64,000 nt of DNA from NCBI RefSeq assembly GCF_000372745.1, contig NZ_KB889692.1:16868-80867 (forward strand). The letters are read 5' to 3'. Positions within the stretch are counted from its first letter, which is position 1. Each line of letters begins with the position of its first letter. Of this stretch, positions 1-8,942 are shown one piece after another. A program made the translations under genes and the position numbers. Under the pieces are notes generated by a model. It had not been told where the DNA came from, did not search any database, and saw only the letters and a program-made list of their open reading frames with translations. The stretch is from Embleya scabrispora DSM 41855 (GTDB taxonomy: Bacteria > Actinomycetota > Actinomycetes > Streptomycetales > Streptomycetaceae).

Positions 1-1
1 G

Positions 2-259
2 CTGCGCTACGACGACCAGATCGGCAAGATCTCGCTCGTCGGCGCCGGCATGCGCTCGCACCCGGGCGTGACCGCCAAGTTCTTCGAATCGCTCACCGGC
101 GCGGGGGTGAACATCGAGCTGATCTCGACATCCGAGATCCGGATCTCGGTGGTCTGCCGCGCCGACGGCGTTCCGGCCGCCGTACAGGCCGTGCACACCG
201 CGTTCGGTCTGGACGACCAGTCCGGCGAAGCCGTCGTCTACGGAGGTACCGGCCGATGA
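2..259 (+). CDS. lysC: Aspartate kinase, C-terminal end (cut by window edge)
   Basis: Only the last 85 codons are present. They encode the C-terminal ACT regulatory region, with the family-typical stretch [16 protein letters not shown] followed by [14 protein letters not shown], which in the family helps bind the feedback effectors lysine/threonine. Aspartate kinase phosphorylates L-aspartate, the first step toward lysine, threonine, methionine and diaminopimelate. The stop codon overlaps the start of asd (ATGA), so the two consecutive pathway enzymes are translationally coupled. The catalytic domain lies outside the window. Confidence 0.95.
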   Translation: MRYDDQIGKISLVGAGMRSHPGVTAKFFESLTGAGVNIELISTSEIRISVVCRADGVPAAVQAVHTAFGLDDQSGEAVVYGGTGR

Positions 260-1323
260 CCCGCAAGGACAAGCCCACCCTGGCCGTGGTCGGCGCCACC
301 GGCGCGGTCGGCACGGTGATGCTCGAACTGCTCTCCACCCGCCAGGACGTGTGGGGCGAGATCCGGCTGATCGCCTCCGCGCGCAGCGCGGGCAAGAAGC
401 TCGTCGTGCGCGGCGAGGAGGTCGAGGTCATCGCGCTGAGCGAGGAATGCTTCGACGGCGTGGACGTCGCGATGTTCGACGTGCCCGACGAGGTCTCCGC
501 GCACTGGGCGCCGATCGCCGCGAGCAAGGGCGCGGTCGCGGTGGACAACTCCGGCGCGTTCCGGATGGACCCCGAGGTCCCGCTCGTGGTGCCCGAGGTC
601 AACGCCGCCGCGGCGCGGGTGCGGCCGCGCGGCATCATCTCCAACCCCAACTGCACGACGCTGACCATGGTCGTCGCCCTGGGCGCGCTGCACGCCGAGC
701 TGGGCCTCAAGGAGCTCGTCGTCGCGTCGTACCAGGCCGCGTCCGGCGCCGGGCAGCCCGGTGTCGACGCGCTGCGCGAGCAGATCGGCAAGGTCGCGGG
801 CAGCCAGACGCTGGGCACTCAGCCCGGCGACGTGCGCCGCGCGGTGGGCGACTTCGGTCCGTTCCCGGCGCCGCTCGCGCTCAACGTGGTGCCGTGGGCC
901 GGTTCGCTCAAGGACGACGGCTGGTCGTCCGAGGAGCTCAAGGTCCGCAACGAGTCCCGCAAGATCCTGGGGCTGCCCGACCTGAAGGTGCACACGACCT
1001 GCGTGCGCGTCCCGGTGATCACCACGCACTCGCTCGCGGTGCACGCCGTGTTCGAGAACGAGGTCTCGGTCGCCCGCGCGCACGAGATCCTGGACGGTGC
1101 TCCCGGCGTCGTGCTGTGCGACGACCCGGAGAACGGCGAGTTCCCGACGCCGGCCGACGTGGTCGGCACCGACCCGACCTGGGTCGGCCGGGTGCGTCGT
1201 TCGATCGACGACCCGTTCGCGCTCGACATGTTCATGTGCGGGGACAACCTGCGCAAGGGCGCGGCGCTGAACACCGCCCAGATCGCCGAGGTCGTCGCCG
1301 CGGAACTGGTCGAGCGCGACTAG
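256..1323 (+). CDS. asd: Aspartate-semialdehyde dehydrogenase
   Basis: 355 aa, full family length. It reduces aspartyl-4-phosphate to aspartate semialdehyde with NADPH. Visible are the N-terminal nucleotide-binding motif VVGATGAVG (residues 11-19), the catalytic cysteine in SNPNCTT (Cys133), the SYQAASGAG substrate loop and the region containing the catalytic histidine ([14 protein letters not shown]). The ATG overlaps the lysC stop by 4 nt, the usual lysC-asd operon of actinobacteria. A strong hairpin follows the stop, so the operon probably ends here. Confidence 0.98.
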   Translation: MTRKDKPTLAVVGATGAVGTVMLELLSTRQDVWGEIRLIASARSAGKKLVVRGEEVEVIALSEECFDGVDVAMFDVPDEVSAHWAPIAASKGAVAVDNSGAFRMDPEVPLVVPEVNAAAARVRPRGIISNPNCTTLTMVVALGALHAELGLKELVVASYQAASGAGQPGVDALREQIGKVAGSQTLGTQPGDVRRAVGDFGPFPAPLALNVVPWAGSLKDDGWSSEELKVRNESRKILGLPDLKVHTTCVRVPVITTHSLAVHAVFENEVSVARAHEILDGAPGVVLCDDPENGEFPTPADVVGTDPTWVGRVRRSIDDPFALDMFMCGDNLRKGAALNTAQIAEVVAAELVERD

Positions 1324-1343
1324 CCCCGGACCGCGGACCGTTG

Positions 1344-1382
1344 CGGCAGCCGGTGTTCCCCGAGTGGGGACACCGGCTGCCG
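1344..1382 (+). terminator. Hairpin after asd
   Basis: Inverted repeat with arms of 17-18 nt (CGGCAGCCGGTGT pairs with ACACCGGCTGCCG, continued by CCCC/GGGG after one bulged T). It starts 21 nt after the asd stop. There is no T-tract, which is common in high-GC actinobacteria. Confidence 0.75.
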
Positions 1383-1537
1383 TGCGTGCGGCGGCCGCTT
1401 CCCCGCCCCGAGTAGCTGACTGCGCATCACCCGGCCCACTACGGTGGGCGGATGTGTGGCTGAGCCGACGACCGTCCCCGGATCGCAGGCGTATACAACC
1501 TTCCCGGGGGGTCGAGTGTCCAACAGTCGTGGCAGAA

Positions 1538-2125
1538 ATGGTCGTGAGGGCGGAACCGGTGCTGCGCCCGGTCCGAATGCCTGTGGTCGGCGCGCTGGAT
1601 CAGGGCGTTTCGGGAGTTTCCGTGTCCTCTGACGCGGGCGTCTCGATAGACGTCCTCACCGAGACCTATCGCGCCCACTATGGTTCGTTGTTGCGCTTGG
1701 CTTCCCTGTTGCTCGACGACACCGATTCGTGTGAGGACGTGGTGCAGGAGTCGTTCGTCCGGGTGCACACCGCCCGGCACCGGTTGCGCGAGGCCGACAA
1801 GACGCTCGCCTACCTGCGGCAGACCGTGGTGAACCTGTCCCGGTCCACGCTGCGGCGGCGGATCATGGGCATGCGATTGCTGTCCAAGCCCGAGCCGGAG
1901 TCCACGAGTACCGAGGACGGCTCGCGGCACGTGTTGGAACGGGACGTACTGGTAAGGGCGTTGCGCGAATTGCAACGACGGCAGCGGGAAGTGATCGTGC
2001 TGCGCTATTACGCTGATCTGACAGAGGCTCAGGTGGCCGATCTGCTCGGACTGTCGGTCGGCTCGGTGAAGGCGTACGCCTCACGCGGACTGGAAGCCCT
2101 CCGGGCCCGGATGGAGACGCCGTGA
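1538..2125 (+). CDS. SigE-family ECF RNA polymerase sigma factor
   Basis: 195 aa from the ATG at 1538; an in-frame upstream extension to 1364 runs through the asd terminator and is not convincing. Region 2 is visible as YRAHYGSLLRLASLLLDD...CEDVVQESFVRV, and region 4 as ALRELQRRQREVIVLRYY followed by the DLTEAQVADLLGLSVGSVKAYASRGLE helix-turn-helix. This is the compact two-domain ECF (SigE-like) layout of actinobacteria. The stop overlaps the GTG of the next gene, a membrane protein that could act as its partner; that link is inferred from coupling. The target regulon is unknown. Confidence 0.88.
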   Translation: MVVRAEPVLRPVRMPVVGALDQGVSGVSVSSDAGVSIDVLTETYRAHYGSLLRLASLLLDDTDSCEDVVQESFVRVHTARHRLREADKTLAYLRQTVVNLSRSTLRRRIMGMRLLSKPEPESTSTEDGSRHVLERDVLVRALRELQRRQREVIVLRYYADLTEAQVADLLGLSVGSVKAYASRGLEALRARMETP

Positions 2126-3111
2126 CGAACGACCCGGGGACCTTTGGTCCCGACCCCGACGACCTCGCGGCAGAGGTACGCCGGCGACTGCATGCGGCGG
2201 TCGCCGACGTGCAGCCCTCGTCGGACGCGCTGGACCGGCTGCGCGTGGCGGTGCCGGCTCGGCGCCGACAGCGGCGGGTGGCCACGCTCGGCGCCGCCGG
2301 GCTGGTGGCGGCGCTGCTGGTCGGCACACCCGTGCTGCGCACCGCGGTGGACGGCGGCGGCGACTCGAAGTCGAATGTCAGCGGGACCCAGCCGTCGGCG
2401 GGCACGGTCAACGCCACCGAGCCGTTGCCGGGGCCGAGCGAGGGGATGAGCGCCGGGATCCCGGGCGGGGCCGGCCAGTCCCATCCGGCGACCCGAGGCG
2501 GCACCCCGAGCAGCGGATCCGGCGCCTCGATCGCTCCGACGAGCGGGCTGAGCGCGGGTGCCGGGCAGAGCGCGCCGCCCGCGAGCAGCGCGCCGCCGAC
2601 CGGGACCGCGCCGCCGGTGAAGCCGACACCCGCGTGTCTGACCACCGACCTGTCCGGGGAGGACGCCCGACTCGGACCGGTCGGTACCGACGGCCTGGCG
2701 TACGGCGTACTCCAGGTGCGCAGCAACGCGGCCAAGGACTGCCAGGTGACCGGGCCCGGAGTGGTCTCGGTGGGCTCCCCGCCCGGCAACCCGCCCGTGC
2801 AGGTCACCGTGCACCAGCACACGGCCGGCGACGGTGCGGCCGGGTTGCCGCTGCTGCCGGAGACGGCGGGCACGGTGATCGTCCTTCGACCGGGCCAGGC
2901 GTACGAGTTCCAGTTCGCGTGGCAACCGCAGGTGCCGGGCGCGGACGGCAGGTGCGCCCCCGACGCGCCCAAGGCGCCGGTGCCCGCGCTCGGCTACGCG
3001 CTCGTGGCCAACGACTTCAACGTGGCCAAGGTGGCGCTGACGCCCACGTGCGGCGGCACCGTGTTCCGCACCGACATCTATCGGACGGGGGAGTACCCGC
3101 GCGCGAGGTGA
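2122..3111 (+). CDS. Membrane-anchored protein with DUF4232-like extracytoplasmic domain
   Basis: 329 aa, GTG start overlapping the sigma-factor stop by 4 nt. Residues 1-50 are charged and cytoplasmic, a single transmembrane helix (VATLGAAGLVAALLVGTPVL) follows at about residues 53-72, then a long Gly/Ser/Pro/Ala-rich linker to about residue 170, then a folded region starting at CLTTDLSG that resembles DUF4232 domains. The single-span layout directly after an ECF sigma gene resembles anti-sigma factors, but I see no zinc-binding anti-sigma HXXXCXXC motif. A regulatory role is therefore only an inference. Confidence 0.75.
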   Translation: MTNDPGTFGPDPDDLAAEVRRRLHAAVADVQPSSDALDRLRVAVPARRRQRRVATLGAAGLVAALLVGTPVLRTAVDGGGDSKSNVSGTQPSAGTVNATEPLPGPSEGMSAGIPGGAGQSHPATRGGTPSSGSGASIAPTSGLSAGAGQSAPPASSAPPTGTAPPVKPTPACLTTDLSGEDARLGPVGTDGLAYGVLQVRSNAAKDCQVTGPGVVSVGSPPGNPPVQVTVHQHTAGDGAAGLPLLPETAGTVIVLRPGQAYEFQFAWQPQVPGADGRCAPDAPKAPVPALGYALVANDFNVAKVALTPTCGGTVFRTDIYRTGEYPRAR

Positions 3112-3170
3112 GCTCCCGCGGTGCCGCGGACTCGGGGGCGGGGTCGGGCCTGTACCCGCGTGCGAGGTGA
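3093..3170 (+). repeat. Short direct duplication at the gene end
   Basis: A 19-bp sequence at 3093-3111 (the last codons and stop of the DUF4232-like gene) recurs at 3152-3170 with one mismatch. The 59-bp period suggests a local tandem duplication between this gene and the SURF1 gene. Confidence 0.6.
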
Positions 3171-3201
3171 CACCCGCGCTCGGGCGCCGTCGGACGGCGG
3201 T

Positions 3202-3207
3202 TACCGT
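3202..3207 (+). promoter_or_regulatory. -10 element of a leaderless promoter
   Basis: TACCGT (TANNNT) ends 6 nt before the GTG of the SURF1 gene, so transcription would start at or next to the start codon. No clear -35 box was assigned. Confidence 0.5.
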
Positions 3208-3213
3208 TGGGGG

Positions 3214-4005
3214 GTGTACCGGTTCCTGCTCCAGCCACGCTGGCTGGCCTTCCACATGATCGTGCTCGTCGCGGTCCCGGTGTGCGCGGCGCTGGGGTTG
3301 TGGCAGTTCCACCGCTACGGCGAGCACAAGGGCGGCGGGAGCACCGGGGAGAAGGTGTCCGCGGCTCCCGCGGTGCCGATCGGTGAGCTCGTGCCGCTCG
3401 GCGGCCGGGTCGAGGGAGCCGATCGCGGCCGCTCGGTCACGGTCAGCGGCACCTACGACGTGAGCCGCCAACTCGTGGTGCCCGGGCGCCGACTCGACGG
3501 GCGCACGGGGTCGTACGTGGTCACCCCGCTGCTGGTCGCCGGGGCGCCCGCGGTCGTGGTCAACCGGGGCTGGGTCGAGGGAAGCAGCGTGCCCGCGCCA
3601 CCGGCCGGGCCGGTCACCGTCACCGGTCGGCTGGAGTGGTCGGAGGCGGAGCACACCTCGGACGCCGAACGCGCCACCGACCTGCGGGCCGGTCAGCTCT
3701 CCATGATCAGCACGCCCGAGCTGGTCAACATGCTGCCGTATCCGCTCACCGACGGGTTCGTCGCGCTGACCGCGCAGACCCCGGCCGCCGATTCGGCCGC
3801 GCTGGCGCCGATGCCACCGGTCAAGGAGGCCGAGGGCGGCGGGATTTCGGGCCGGGCGTGGCAGAACCTCGGCTATACCGCGCAGTGGTTCGTCTTCGCG
3901 GGCGCCGCGGTGTTCGTGTGGTGGCGCGTGGTCCGCCGGGAGGCGGACGATCGGGCCGAGGAGCGGGAGGCGGAGCTGCTCGCGGAACTGGGCGTCAAGA
4001 GCTGA
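3214..4005 (+). CDS. SURF1-family cytochrome oxidase assembly protein
   Basis: 263 aa from the GTG at 3214, chosen because the protein then starts directly at VYRFLLQPRWLAFH, the conserved SURF1 beginning; the longer reading from 3121 adds a low-complexity tail. Transmembrane helices lie near the N-terminus (WLAFHMIVLVAVPVCAALGLW) and C-terminus (WFVFAGAAVFVWWRVV), enclosing an extracytoplasmic domain with the typical VVNRGWVEGS stretch. SURF1 proteins assist maturation of the aa3-type cytochrome c oxidase in the membrane. No oxidase genes are adjacent. Confidence 0.9.
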   Translation: MYRFLLQPRWLAFHMIVLVAVPVCAALGLWQFHRYGEHKGGGSTGEKVSAAPAVPIGELVPLGGRVEGADRGRSVTVSGTYDVSRQLVVPGRRLDGRTGSYVVTPLLVAGAPAVVVNRGWVEGSSVPAPPAGPVTVTGRLEWSEAEHTSDAERATDLRAGQLSMISTPELVNMLPYPLTDGFVALTAQTPAADSAALAPMPPVKEAEGGGISGRAWQNLGYTAQWFVFAGAAVFVWWRVVRREADDRAEEREAELLAELGVKS

Positions 4006-4111
4006 CACCCAGCCCCGTCGGGTACGCGGGCGCCGCCGGGGCTTGCCGCGGATCCCGGTGGATCAAGCCGGCGCGGGCCGCCGGGACCCGCCGGGATCCG
4101 CCGGACAGGCC

Positions 4112-5983
4112 CTACGCCGGGTTCGGGATCGGCAGGCCGATGACCCGGTCGACGAAGGCGAACTCCTTGCGCAGTTGCCGGATGCGCTCCTCGACGACCA
4201 GCGAGCCGTGGCCCGCGTCGTAGCGGTAGACCTCGTGCGGCTTGCCGAGTTCCGCCAGACGCGCGACGTAGTTCTCGATCTGCTTGATCGGGCAGCGCGG
4301 GTCGTTCTCGCCGGCGCTGATGTAGACCGGTACCCGCACCTTCTCGACGTAGGTCAGCGGCGAGGACGCGGCCCAGCGCTCGGGCACCTCCTCGGGCGTA
4401 CCGCCCAGCAGCGTGCGGTCCATCGCCTTCAACACGTCCATCTCGTCGTGGTACGCCGTGACGTAGTCCGCGACCGGCACCGCGGCCAGGCCCAGCGCCC
4501 ACGCGTCGGGCTGGACGCCCAGGCCCAGCAGGGTCAGATAGCCGCCCCACGAGCCACCGGAGAGCACGATCCGCTCGGGGTCGGCCAGGCCCGACTCGAC
4601 GGCCCACTCGCGCACCGCGCCGATGTCCTCCAGCTCGATCAGGCCGATCCGTACCCGCAGCGCGTCGGTCCAGTCCTTGCCGTAGCCGGTCGAGCCCCGG
4701 TAGTTGACCCGGACCACCGCGAAGCCGTGGTCGACCCAGGCCGCGACGTCCGCCGCGAAGTGGTCGCCGTCGTGCGCGGTGGGCCCGCCGTGGATGTTGA
4801 ACACGGTCGGGAAGGGACCCTCGCCGGCGGGCTTGGACACCAGCGCGTGCACCTTGCCGCCCGGCCCCTCGACCCAGGCGTCGGAGACCGGGACCGAACC
4901 GGGCGGGCGCTCGCCGGGCGGGGTGAGCAGCACGTCCCCCGAGGTCGAGCGCAGCTCGGAGGGGGTCGAACCGCTCGACCAGTGGTACTCGACACTGCCG
5001 TCGGGCCGGGCGCCGGCGCCGCCGATGGTGCCCGGCGGGGTGTCGATCCGGGTGAGTTCCTCGCTCGCCAGGTCGTAGCGGTACAGCTCGGAACGCCCGT
5101 GTTGCTCGTGGTCGATCAGCAGCGCACGACCGTCCGGATACCAGTCGGCGGACAGGTCGCCGGGCAGCCCGAGGTCGAGTTCGGTCTCGACGCCGGTCAG
5201 CGGTTCCCACAGCAGCGGCTCGTCCCGGCCGCGGCGCTGGTGGATGACCAGTACGCGCTGGTCGCCGGCGACGGGGGAGAAGCCCATCGCGGACAGGTCC
5301 GAGTCCGGCTGGCCGCCCTCGGGGCCGTCGTGCAGGTCGGCCACGTGCGTGCCGTCCAGGCGCAGTACGCGCAGCGACGCGTGCATCGCGTCGCCGTGCT
5401 CGTTGTGCGCGATGGCCAGGTGGGTGCCGTCCTCGGACAGCGCGGACAACCACGCCGACTCGGTGTGGCGGTACACGGTCACCGGCTCGGCGCCGGGGCG
5501 GGCGACGTGGATCGTGGAGCCCTCGTCGTCGGTCATCCGGCCGACCACGACGGTGCCGTCGTTGGCCAGGCCGAGGCCGCCCGGGTAGGACGGCTCCAGG
5601 CCGGGGACGGCGACCTCGTCCGGGCCGCCGTCGAACGGCTGGCGCATCCAGACGCCCAGTTCGTCGCCGTCGGTGTCCGCGAACCACCAGATCCAGTGCC
5701 CGTCCGGGCTGATCCGGGTCGCCGAGGTGCCGTTGGGTCGGTCGGTCACCTGGCGTTGCGCACCGCTGACCCGGTCCCACGCGTACACCTCGAAGGTGCC
5801 GGAGGCGTTGGAGACGAAGACGGACTTCGCCGGCGCGTGGTCGGCCCAGCGCGGCAGGCCGATCCGGGCCGCGCGGTAGCGGCGTTCCCAGGCCGGGACG
5901 GGGGGCGGCGGCGCGTCGGTCGGGGTCTGCGGTTCGGTGGCGGTGGCGGTGGCGTCGAAGGCGCTGTTCTCACGAGCGGGCAT
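4112..5983 (-). CDS. S9-family prolyl oligopeptidase-like serine peptidase
   Basis: 623 aa from the ATG; a TTG 12 nt upstream is a possible alternative. The N-terminal two thirds form a beta-propeller-like region with repeated WD/DG-type blades. The C-terminal alpha/beta-hydrolase domain carries the oxyanion segment NIHGGPTAHDGDHF, the nucleophile in GGSWGGY (Ser near residue 478), the Asp in ENDPRCP (near 561) and the His in DAGHGS (near 592). No signal peptide is apparent, so it is probably cytoplasmic. It lies 12 nt downstream of the NlpC/P60-like gene and probably shares its transcript. Confidence 0.92.
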   Translation of the reverse strand: MPARENSAFDATATATEPQTPTDAPPPPVPAWERRYRAARIGLPRWADHAPAKSVFVSNASGTFEVYAWDRVSGAQRQVTDRPNGTSATRISPDGHWIWWFADTDGDELGVWMRQPFDGGPDEVAVPGLEPSYPGGLGLANDGTVVVGRMTDDEGSTIHVARPGAEPVTVYRHTESAWLSALSEDGTHLAIAHNEHGDAMHASLRVLRLDGTHVADLHDGPEGGQPDSDLSAMGFSPVAGDQRVLVIHQRRGRDEPLLWEPLTGVETELDLGLPGDLSADWYPDGRALLIDHEQHGRSELYRYDLASEELTRIDTPPGTIGGAGARPDGSVEYHWSSGSTPSELRSTSGDVLLTPPGERPPGSVPVSDAWVEGPGGKVHALVSKPAGEGPFPTVFNIHGGPTAHDGDHFAADVAAWVDHGFAVVRVNYRGSTGYGKDWTDALRVRIGLIELEDIGAVREWAVESGLADPERIVLSGGSWGGYLTLLGLGVQPDAWALGLAAVPVADYVTAYHDEMDVLKAMDRTLLGGTPEEVPERWAASSPLTYVEKVRVPVYISAGENDPRCPIKQIENYVARLAELGKPHEVYRYDAGHGSLVVEERIRQLRKEFAFVDRVIGLPIPNPA

Positions 5984-5995
5984 GTCGCAATTCAA

Positions 5996-6508
5996 CTACG
6001 GGAGGGGGTGATTGTGTTCCGTCACCGAGCGGCACCGTTTGACTCCGAACAGGCGTGAGTAGCCGGGGTGCGCGGCGAATTCGGCGTACGACCAGACGGC
6101 CGGCCGACCGACCTCCCGGCACAGGTGCAGCACCCGATCCGGGCCCAGATGAACCCCGACGTGCGCGGCGTAGCCCGGATCCCGGTCCGGGCGCGGGCCG
6201 GCGTCGAACAGGAGCAGATCCAGCGGCGCGGGCTCGGTGACCCGCACGGTCGCGGTGTCGTCGGCCCACAACTCGGACGAGCGCAGCGGCGGGACGTGCA
6301 GGCCGTGGTGGGCGAGGAAGGCGTACGCGTACAGCTGGCAGTTGGCGCCGGCCGTCAGGTCACCGGCCGCGACGGCCTGCGGGTGTCGGGCGTAGACGTA
6401 GGGGACGGCCCGAAAGCGTGGCGGGAGCACGGGTGACGGGAGGACGGACAGTGAGGGGTGGTCGGGGGTGTCGGTCTGCGGTGACGGACGGTCAGGAGTG
6501 TCGGGCAT
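5996..6508 (-). CDS. NlpC/P60-like small hydrolase domain protein
   Basis: 170 aa. After a disordered Pro-rich N-terminus (1-30) there is a compact domain with GANCQLYAYAFL (Cys57) and AAHVGVHLG (His116), the Cys/His arrangement of NlpC/P60-type cysteine hydrolases. No signal peptide is visible, so a cell-wall role is not assured. The start overlaps the end of the upstream MFS gene by 17 bp, indicating an operon MFS - NlpC-like - S9 peptidase. Assignment rests on motif pattern only. Confidence 0.65.
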   Translation of the reverse strand: MPDTPDRPSPQTDTPDHPSLSVLPSPVLPPRFRAVPYVYARHPQAVAAGDLTAGANCQLYAYAFLAHHGLHVPPLRSSELWADDTATVRVTEPAPLDLLLFDAGPRPDRDPGYAAHVGVHLGPDRVLHLCREVGRPAVWSYAEFAAHPGYSRLFGVKRCRSVTEHNHPLP

Positions 6509-7817
6509 GCTTCGGATTCAACCCGAGGCAGACCGCCAGTTCCACCAACGTCATCGCGAACAGCACGCCGAACACCGCCGTGTACTCGCCGGTCGCGTCG
6601 TGGATCGTGCCGAACACGATCTGCAGCACGGCGGCGATCGGATAGCCGATCAGGAACGTCATCGCGGACAGCCGGCCGGCCGCCGCCGGGCTCGGCGCGA
6701 AGCGGACGAGCATCACCAGCATCAACGGGAACGCGCCGCCGAGGGTGAGGCCGAGCAGCGCGATGGTGGGCCACGGCGCCAGATTCGGCGCGAACGCGAG
6801 CAGGCCCATGCCGACCACGGCCCCCGCGACGGTGACCGCGAACAGCGGCCGAGGGTCGGTGAAGCGGTCCGCGAGCAGTGGGATCACCAGGCCGGAGACG
6901 ATGCCGGTGAGGCCGAACACGGACAGCAGCAGCCCGGCCCGCTCGGCGCTCCAGCCCTGCTCCTCGTAGGCGGCGGGAACCCAGCCGACCACGCCGTAGT
7001 ACGCGCTGGTCTGCATGACCAGGAAGACCGCCAGGATCCAGGCCACGGGGCGTCGCCAGGGGGAGGTGTCGGGCGCCGCGGCGGCCGGTGCGGGCGTGGG
7101 CGGCGTGGGCCGGGCCGCGGTCGCGTCGGTGGTGCCTGCGCGGCTCGGGCCGGTGGACCTCGTGCGGCTCGGGTCGGTCCGTACCGGCTTCGCGCGTCGG
7201 ATCACCGGCAGCCAGGCGAGCAGCCCCAGCACGGCGGGGACCGCGACCACGCCGAGGGAGAGCTGCCAGGACCCGAATCCGTCCGACAGCGGTACGGCGA
7301 GTGCGCTCGCGCCCGCCGCGCCGACGCCGACCGCCGCGCTGTACAACCCGGTGACCGCCCCCGCGTGCTCGGCGAAGTGCGTCTTGACCACACCCGGCAG
7401 CGCCGCGCCCAGGACCGCGATCCCGGCGCCGGCGACCAACGTGCCCAGGAAGAGCAGTACGACCGAGGCCCCACCCAGCCGGATCAGCACCCCCACCAGC
7501 AGCACGACCACCGACGCGGCCACGGTGCGCTCATACCCGTACCGCGCGGCCCCCCGATGCGCGAGCGGCGCGAACACCCCCATCGACACCACCGGAATCG
7601 CCGTCAACACTCCGGCAGCGGCCCCCGACAGCCCGAGATCGTCCCGAATGGAGGTGAGCAGCGGCGGCACATCCGTGATCGCCCCACGCAAATTGATTGC
7701 GATCAGGAACAGCGCGACCAACGTCAGCACGGCCCCGGGCGCCCGACCGGTTCGCCTGCCCGGCGCCGACTCGGCGACGACGGGGTCACGGCGCATCCGC
7801 GCACGGGCTGACGGCAT
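6492..7817 (-). CDS. CynX/NimT-type major facilitator superfamily transporter
   Basis: 441 aa from the ATG at 7817, which has a GAGG ribosome-binding site 8-9 nt upstream. The frame stays open to 8327, but that upstream part encodes an unrelated regulator fragment. About 12 transmembrane helices are visible, beginning VLTLVALFLIAINLRGAITDVPPLL, a sequence style typical of the CynX/NimT branch (cyanate/2-nitroimidazole-type exporters). A central hydrophilic Pro/Thr/Ala-rich loop separates the two six-helix halves. The substrate cannot be inferred. Confidence 0.88.
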   Translation of the reverse strand: MPSARARMRRDPVVAESAPGRRTGRAPGAVLTLVALFLIAINLRGAITDVPPLLTSIRDDLGLSGAAAGVLTAIPVVSMGVFAPLAHRGAARYGYERTVAASVVVLLVGVLIRLGGASVVLLFLGTLVAGAGIAVLGAALPGVVKTHFAEHAGAVTGLYSAAVGVGAAGASALAVPLSDGFGSWQLSLGVVAVPAVLGLLAWLPVIRRAKPVRTDPSRTRSTGPSRAGTTDATAARPTPPTPAPAAAAPDTSPWRRPVAWILAVFLVMQTSAYYGVVGWVPAAYEEQGWSAERAGLLLSVFGLTGIVSGLVIPLLADRFTDPRPLFAVTVAGAVVGMGLLAFAPNLAPWPTIALLGLTLGGAFPLMLVMLVRFAPSPAAAGRLSAMTFLIGYPIAAVLQIVFGTIHDATGEYTAVFGVLFAMTLVELAVCLGLNPKHARHS

Positions 7818-8006
7818 GGCTGTACTACCTCGTTCGTAAAGACGACAACGGCTGCACTCGCCGACCCCCGGCGGGGCGAATCGAAGCCGACCAACCGGAC
7901 AACCATAGACACCGGCCGCTTGATTCCCGCAGGCCGGCGCCGTGCCCGACTCGGACACCGACCGTCGCTCTACCGGCCCTGCCCCGGCTTGGCCGCCGTC
8001 GCGGTA

Positions 8007-8363
8007 CTCAGCCCGGGTTGCCCGCTGTTCTTCGGACAGCGGAGGCAGCCTACGCTCGAAGATGGTTCGGACATACGTCTCTGATTGCAGCAGTCCCGGG
8101 ACCGCCCGGCACTCGTATGTGTACAGCGACACCGCGTCCTCCTCGATCCCCGCCCACTGCCGGAACCACGACGCCAACCCCGCCTTACGCGACAAGCTCT
8201 GCGCCGCCGCCTTCAGCACGCGCCCCGCGGTCGGTCCGAGCGCCGCTTCGGAGCGTGTCACCAGGTCCCTGGGCGGGAAGCGCTTGCCCTGCTCGATTTT
8301 GGCGACGTAGTGACCCGAGTAGCCCACGAGTGGCGCGAACTTCGCACTGCGACTCGCCTACGA
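8007..8363 (-). pseudogene. Fragment of XRE-family regulator with DUF5753 domain
   Basis: Translation on the minus strand gives the helix-turn-helix end FAPLVGYSGHYVAKIEQGKR and then the DUF5753 start (SWFRQWAGIEEDAVSLYTYE...VPGLLQSETYVRT). Sequence resembling the family stops after about 107 residues, where family members run about 280. The 5' end is lost as well: an in-frame TAG sits at 8358-8360 and no HTH start precedes it. In Streptomyces such regulators commonly sit divergently from an ATP-binding anti-sigma-like gene, and a fragment of that partner abuts here. Confidence 0.75.
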
Positions 8364-8577
8364 CAGGGCGACCGGTGTGGTTCGGGTCGAGGTGGCCGAC
8401 GCTCACCCCGCCCGACCCGTGAGTGCGCCGCCGGCCGCAGATGCCGAGAGCGGCCGGGGCCTGATGCTCGTCGATTCCGTCGCGGCCTGTTGGGGAGTGA
8501 CCGAGCGATCGGGGCCGGGCAAGGTCGTCTTCGCGGAAATGGATACTCGCGAAGAGGAGGCTCCCGGGCCTGGATGA
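8329..8577 (+). pseudogene. C-terminal fragment of an HATPase (RsbW-like) ATP-binding protein
   Basis: The plus-strand frame reads FALRLAYDRATGVVRVEVAD and then DAESGRGLMLVDSVAACWGV, the D-x-x-E-x-GRGL ATP-binding G box of small histidine-kinase-like ATPases common in Streptomyces. The N-terminal half, including the N box, is missing, and there is no plausible start codon with a ribosome-binding site. The join to the divergent XRE fragment falls at about 8340, as if one deletion removed both 5' ends and their shared promoter region. Confidence 0.7.
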
Positions 8578-8942
8578 GTCGATGGCCGGCGACCTCGCGC
8601 GCCGCCTGTCCGGTGCGCCGCTCCGCGAACAGGCGGCCTGTGGGTCGTTTTCGCCGGCCCCGAAGCTCGAAGCACAGGCTTCGGGTGGCGAGCGTCGAGA
8701 TTCGAGACCCGAGCGCCTTCTTATTGGATTGGGTGGTTCATTAACCCACCCACCCGCCCTCCCTGTGCGCGTGAGGCGCACGAGAGGTGCGCGCGACCTC
8801 ATCGCAATCTGCATGTATGACTATTCGTGACCAGCTTGCCGCGCAGCGTTGCAGCGCCATAAGTTCGCGACAACGAACGACCCCGGCAGGTGCACCAACA
8901 CCGAACCGGGGTCTGACCACAACGATCGTGAAAGGCGATCCC
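8578..8942. other. Intergenic stretch without a supported gene
   Basis: About 365 bp between the ATP-binding fragment and the winged-helix gene. Part of it is AT-richer (around 8720-8740 and 8810-8870) and probably holds the promoter of the downstream gene. Open frames here show no family features. Confidence 0.5.

Noticed and set aside
2029..4008. 659-codon minus-strand frame across the DUF4232-like and SURF1 genes
   Set aside because: Arg/Pro/Gly-rich shadow in antisense to two recognised genes; no domains.
3873..5780. 635-codon minus-strand frame over the S9 peptidase
   Set aside because: Out-of-frame shadow of the peptidase gene, Arg-rich and without motifs.
7818..8327. Fusion of an XRE/DUF5753 domain to the MFS transporter as one protein
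   Set aside because: The regulator part is truncated at both ends, the linker is junk-like, and a good ribosome-binding site precedes the ATG at 7817.
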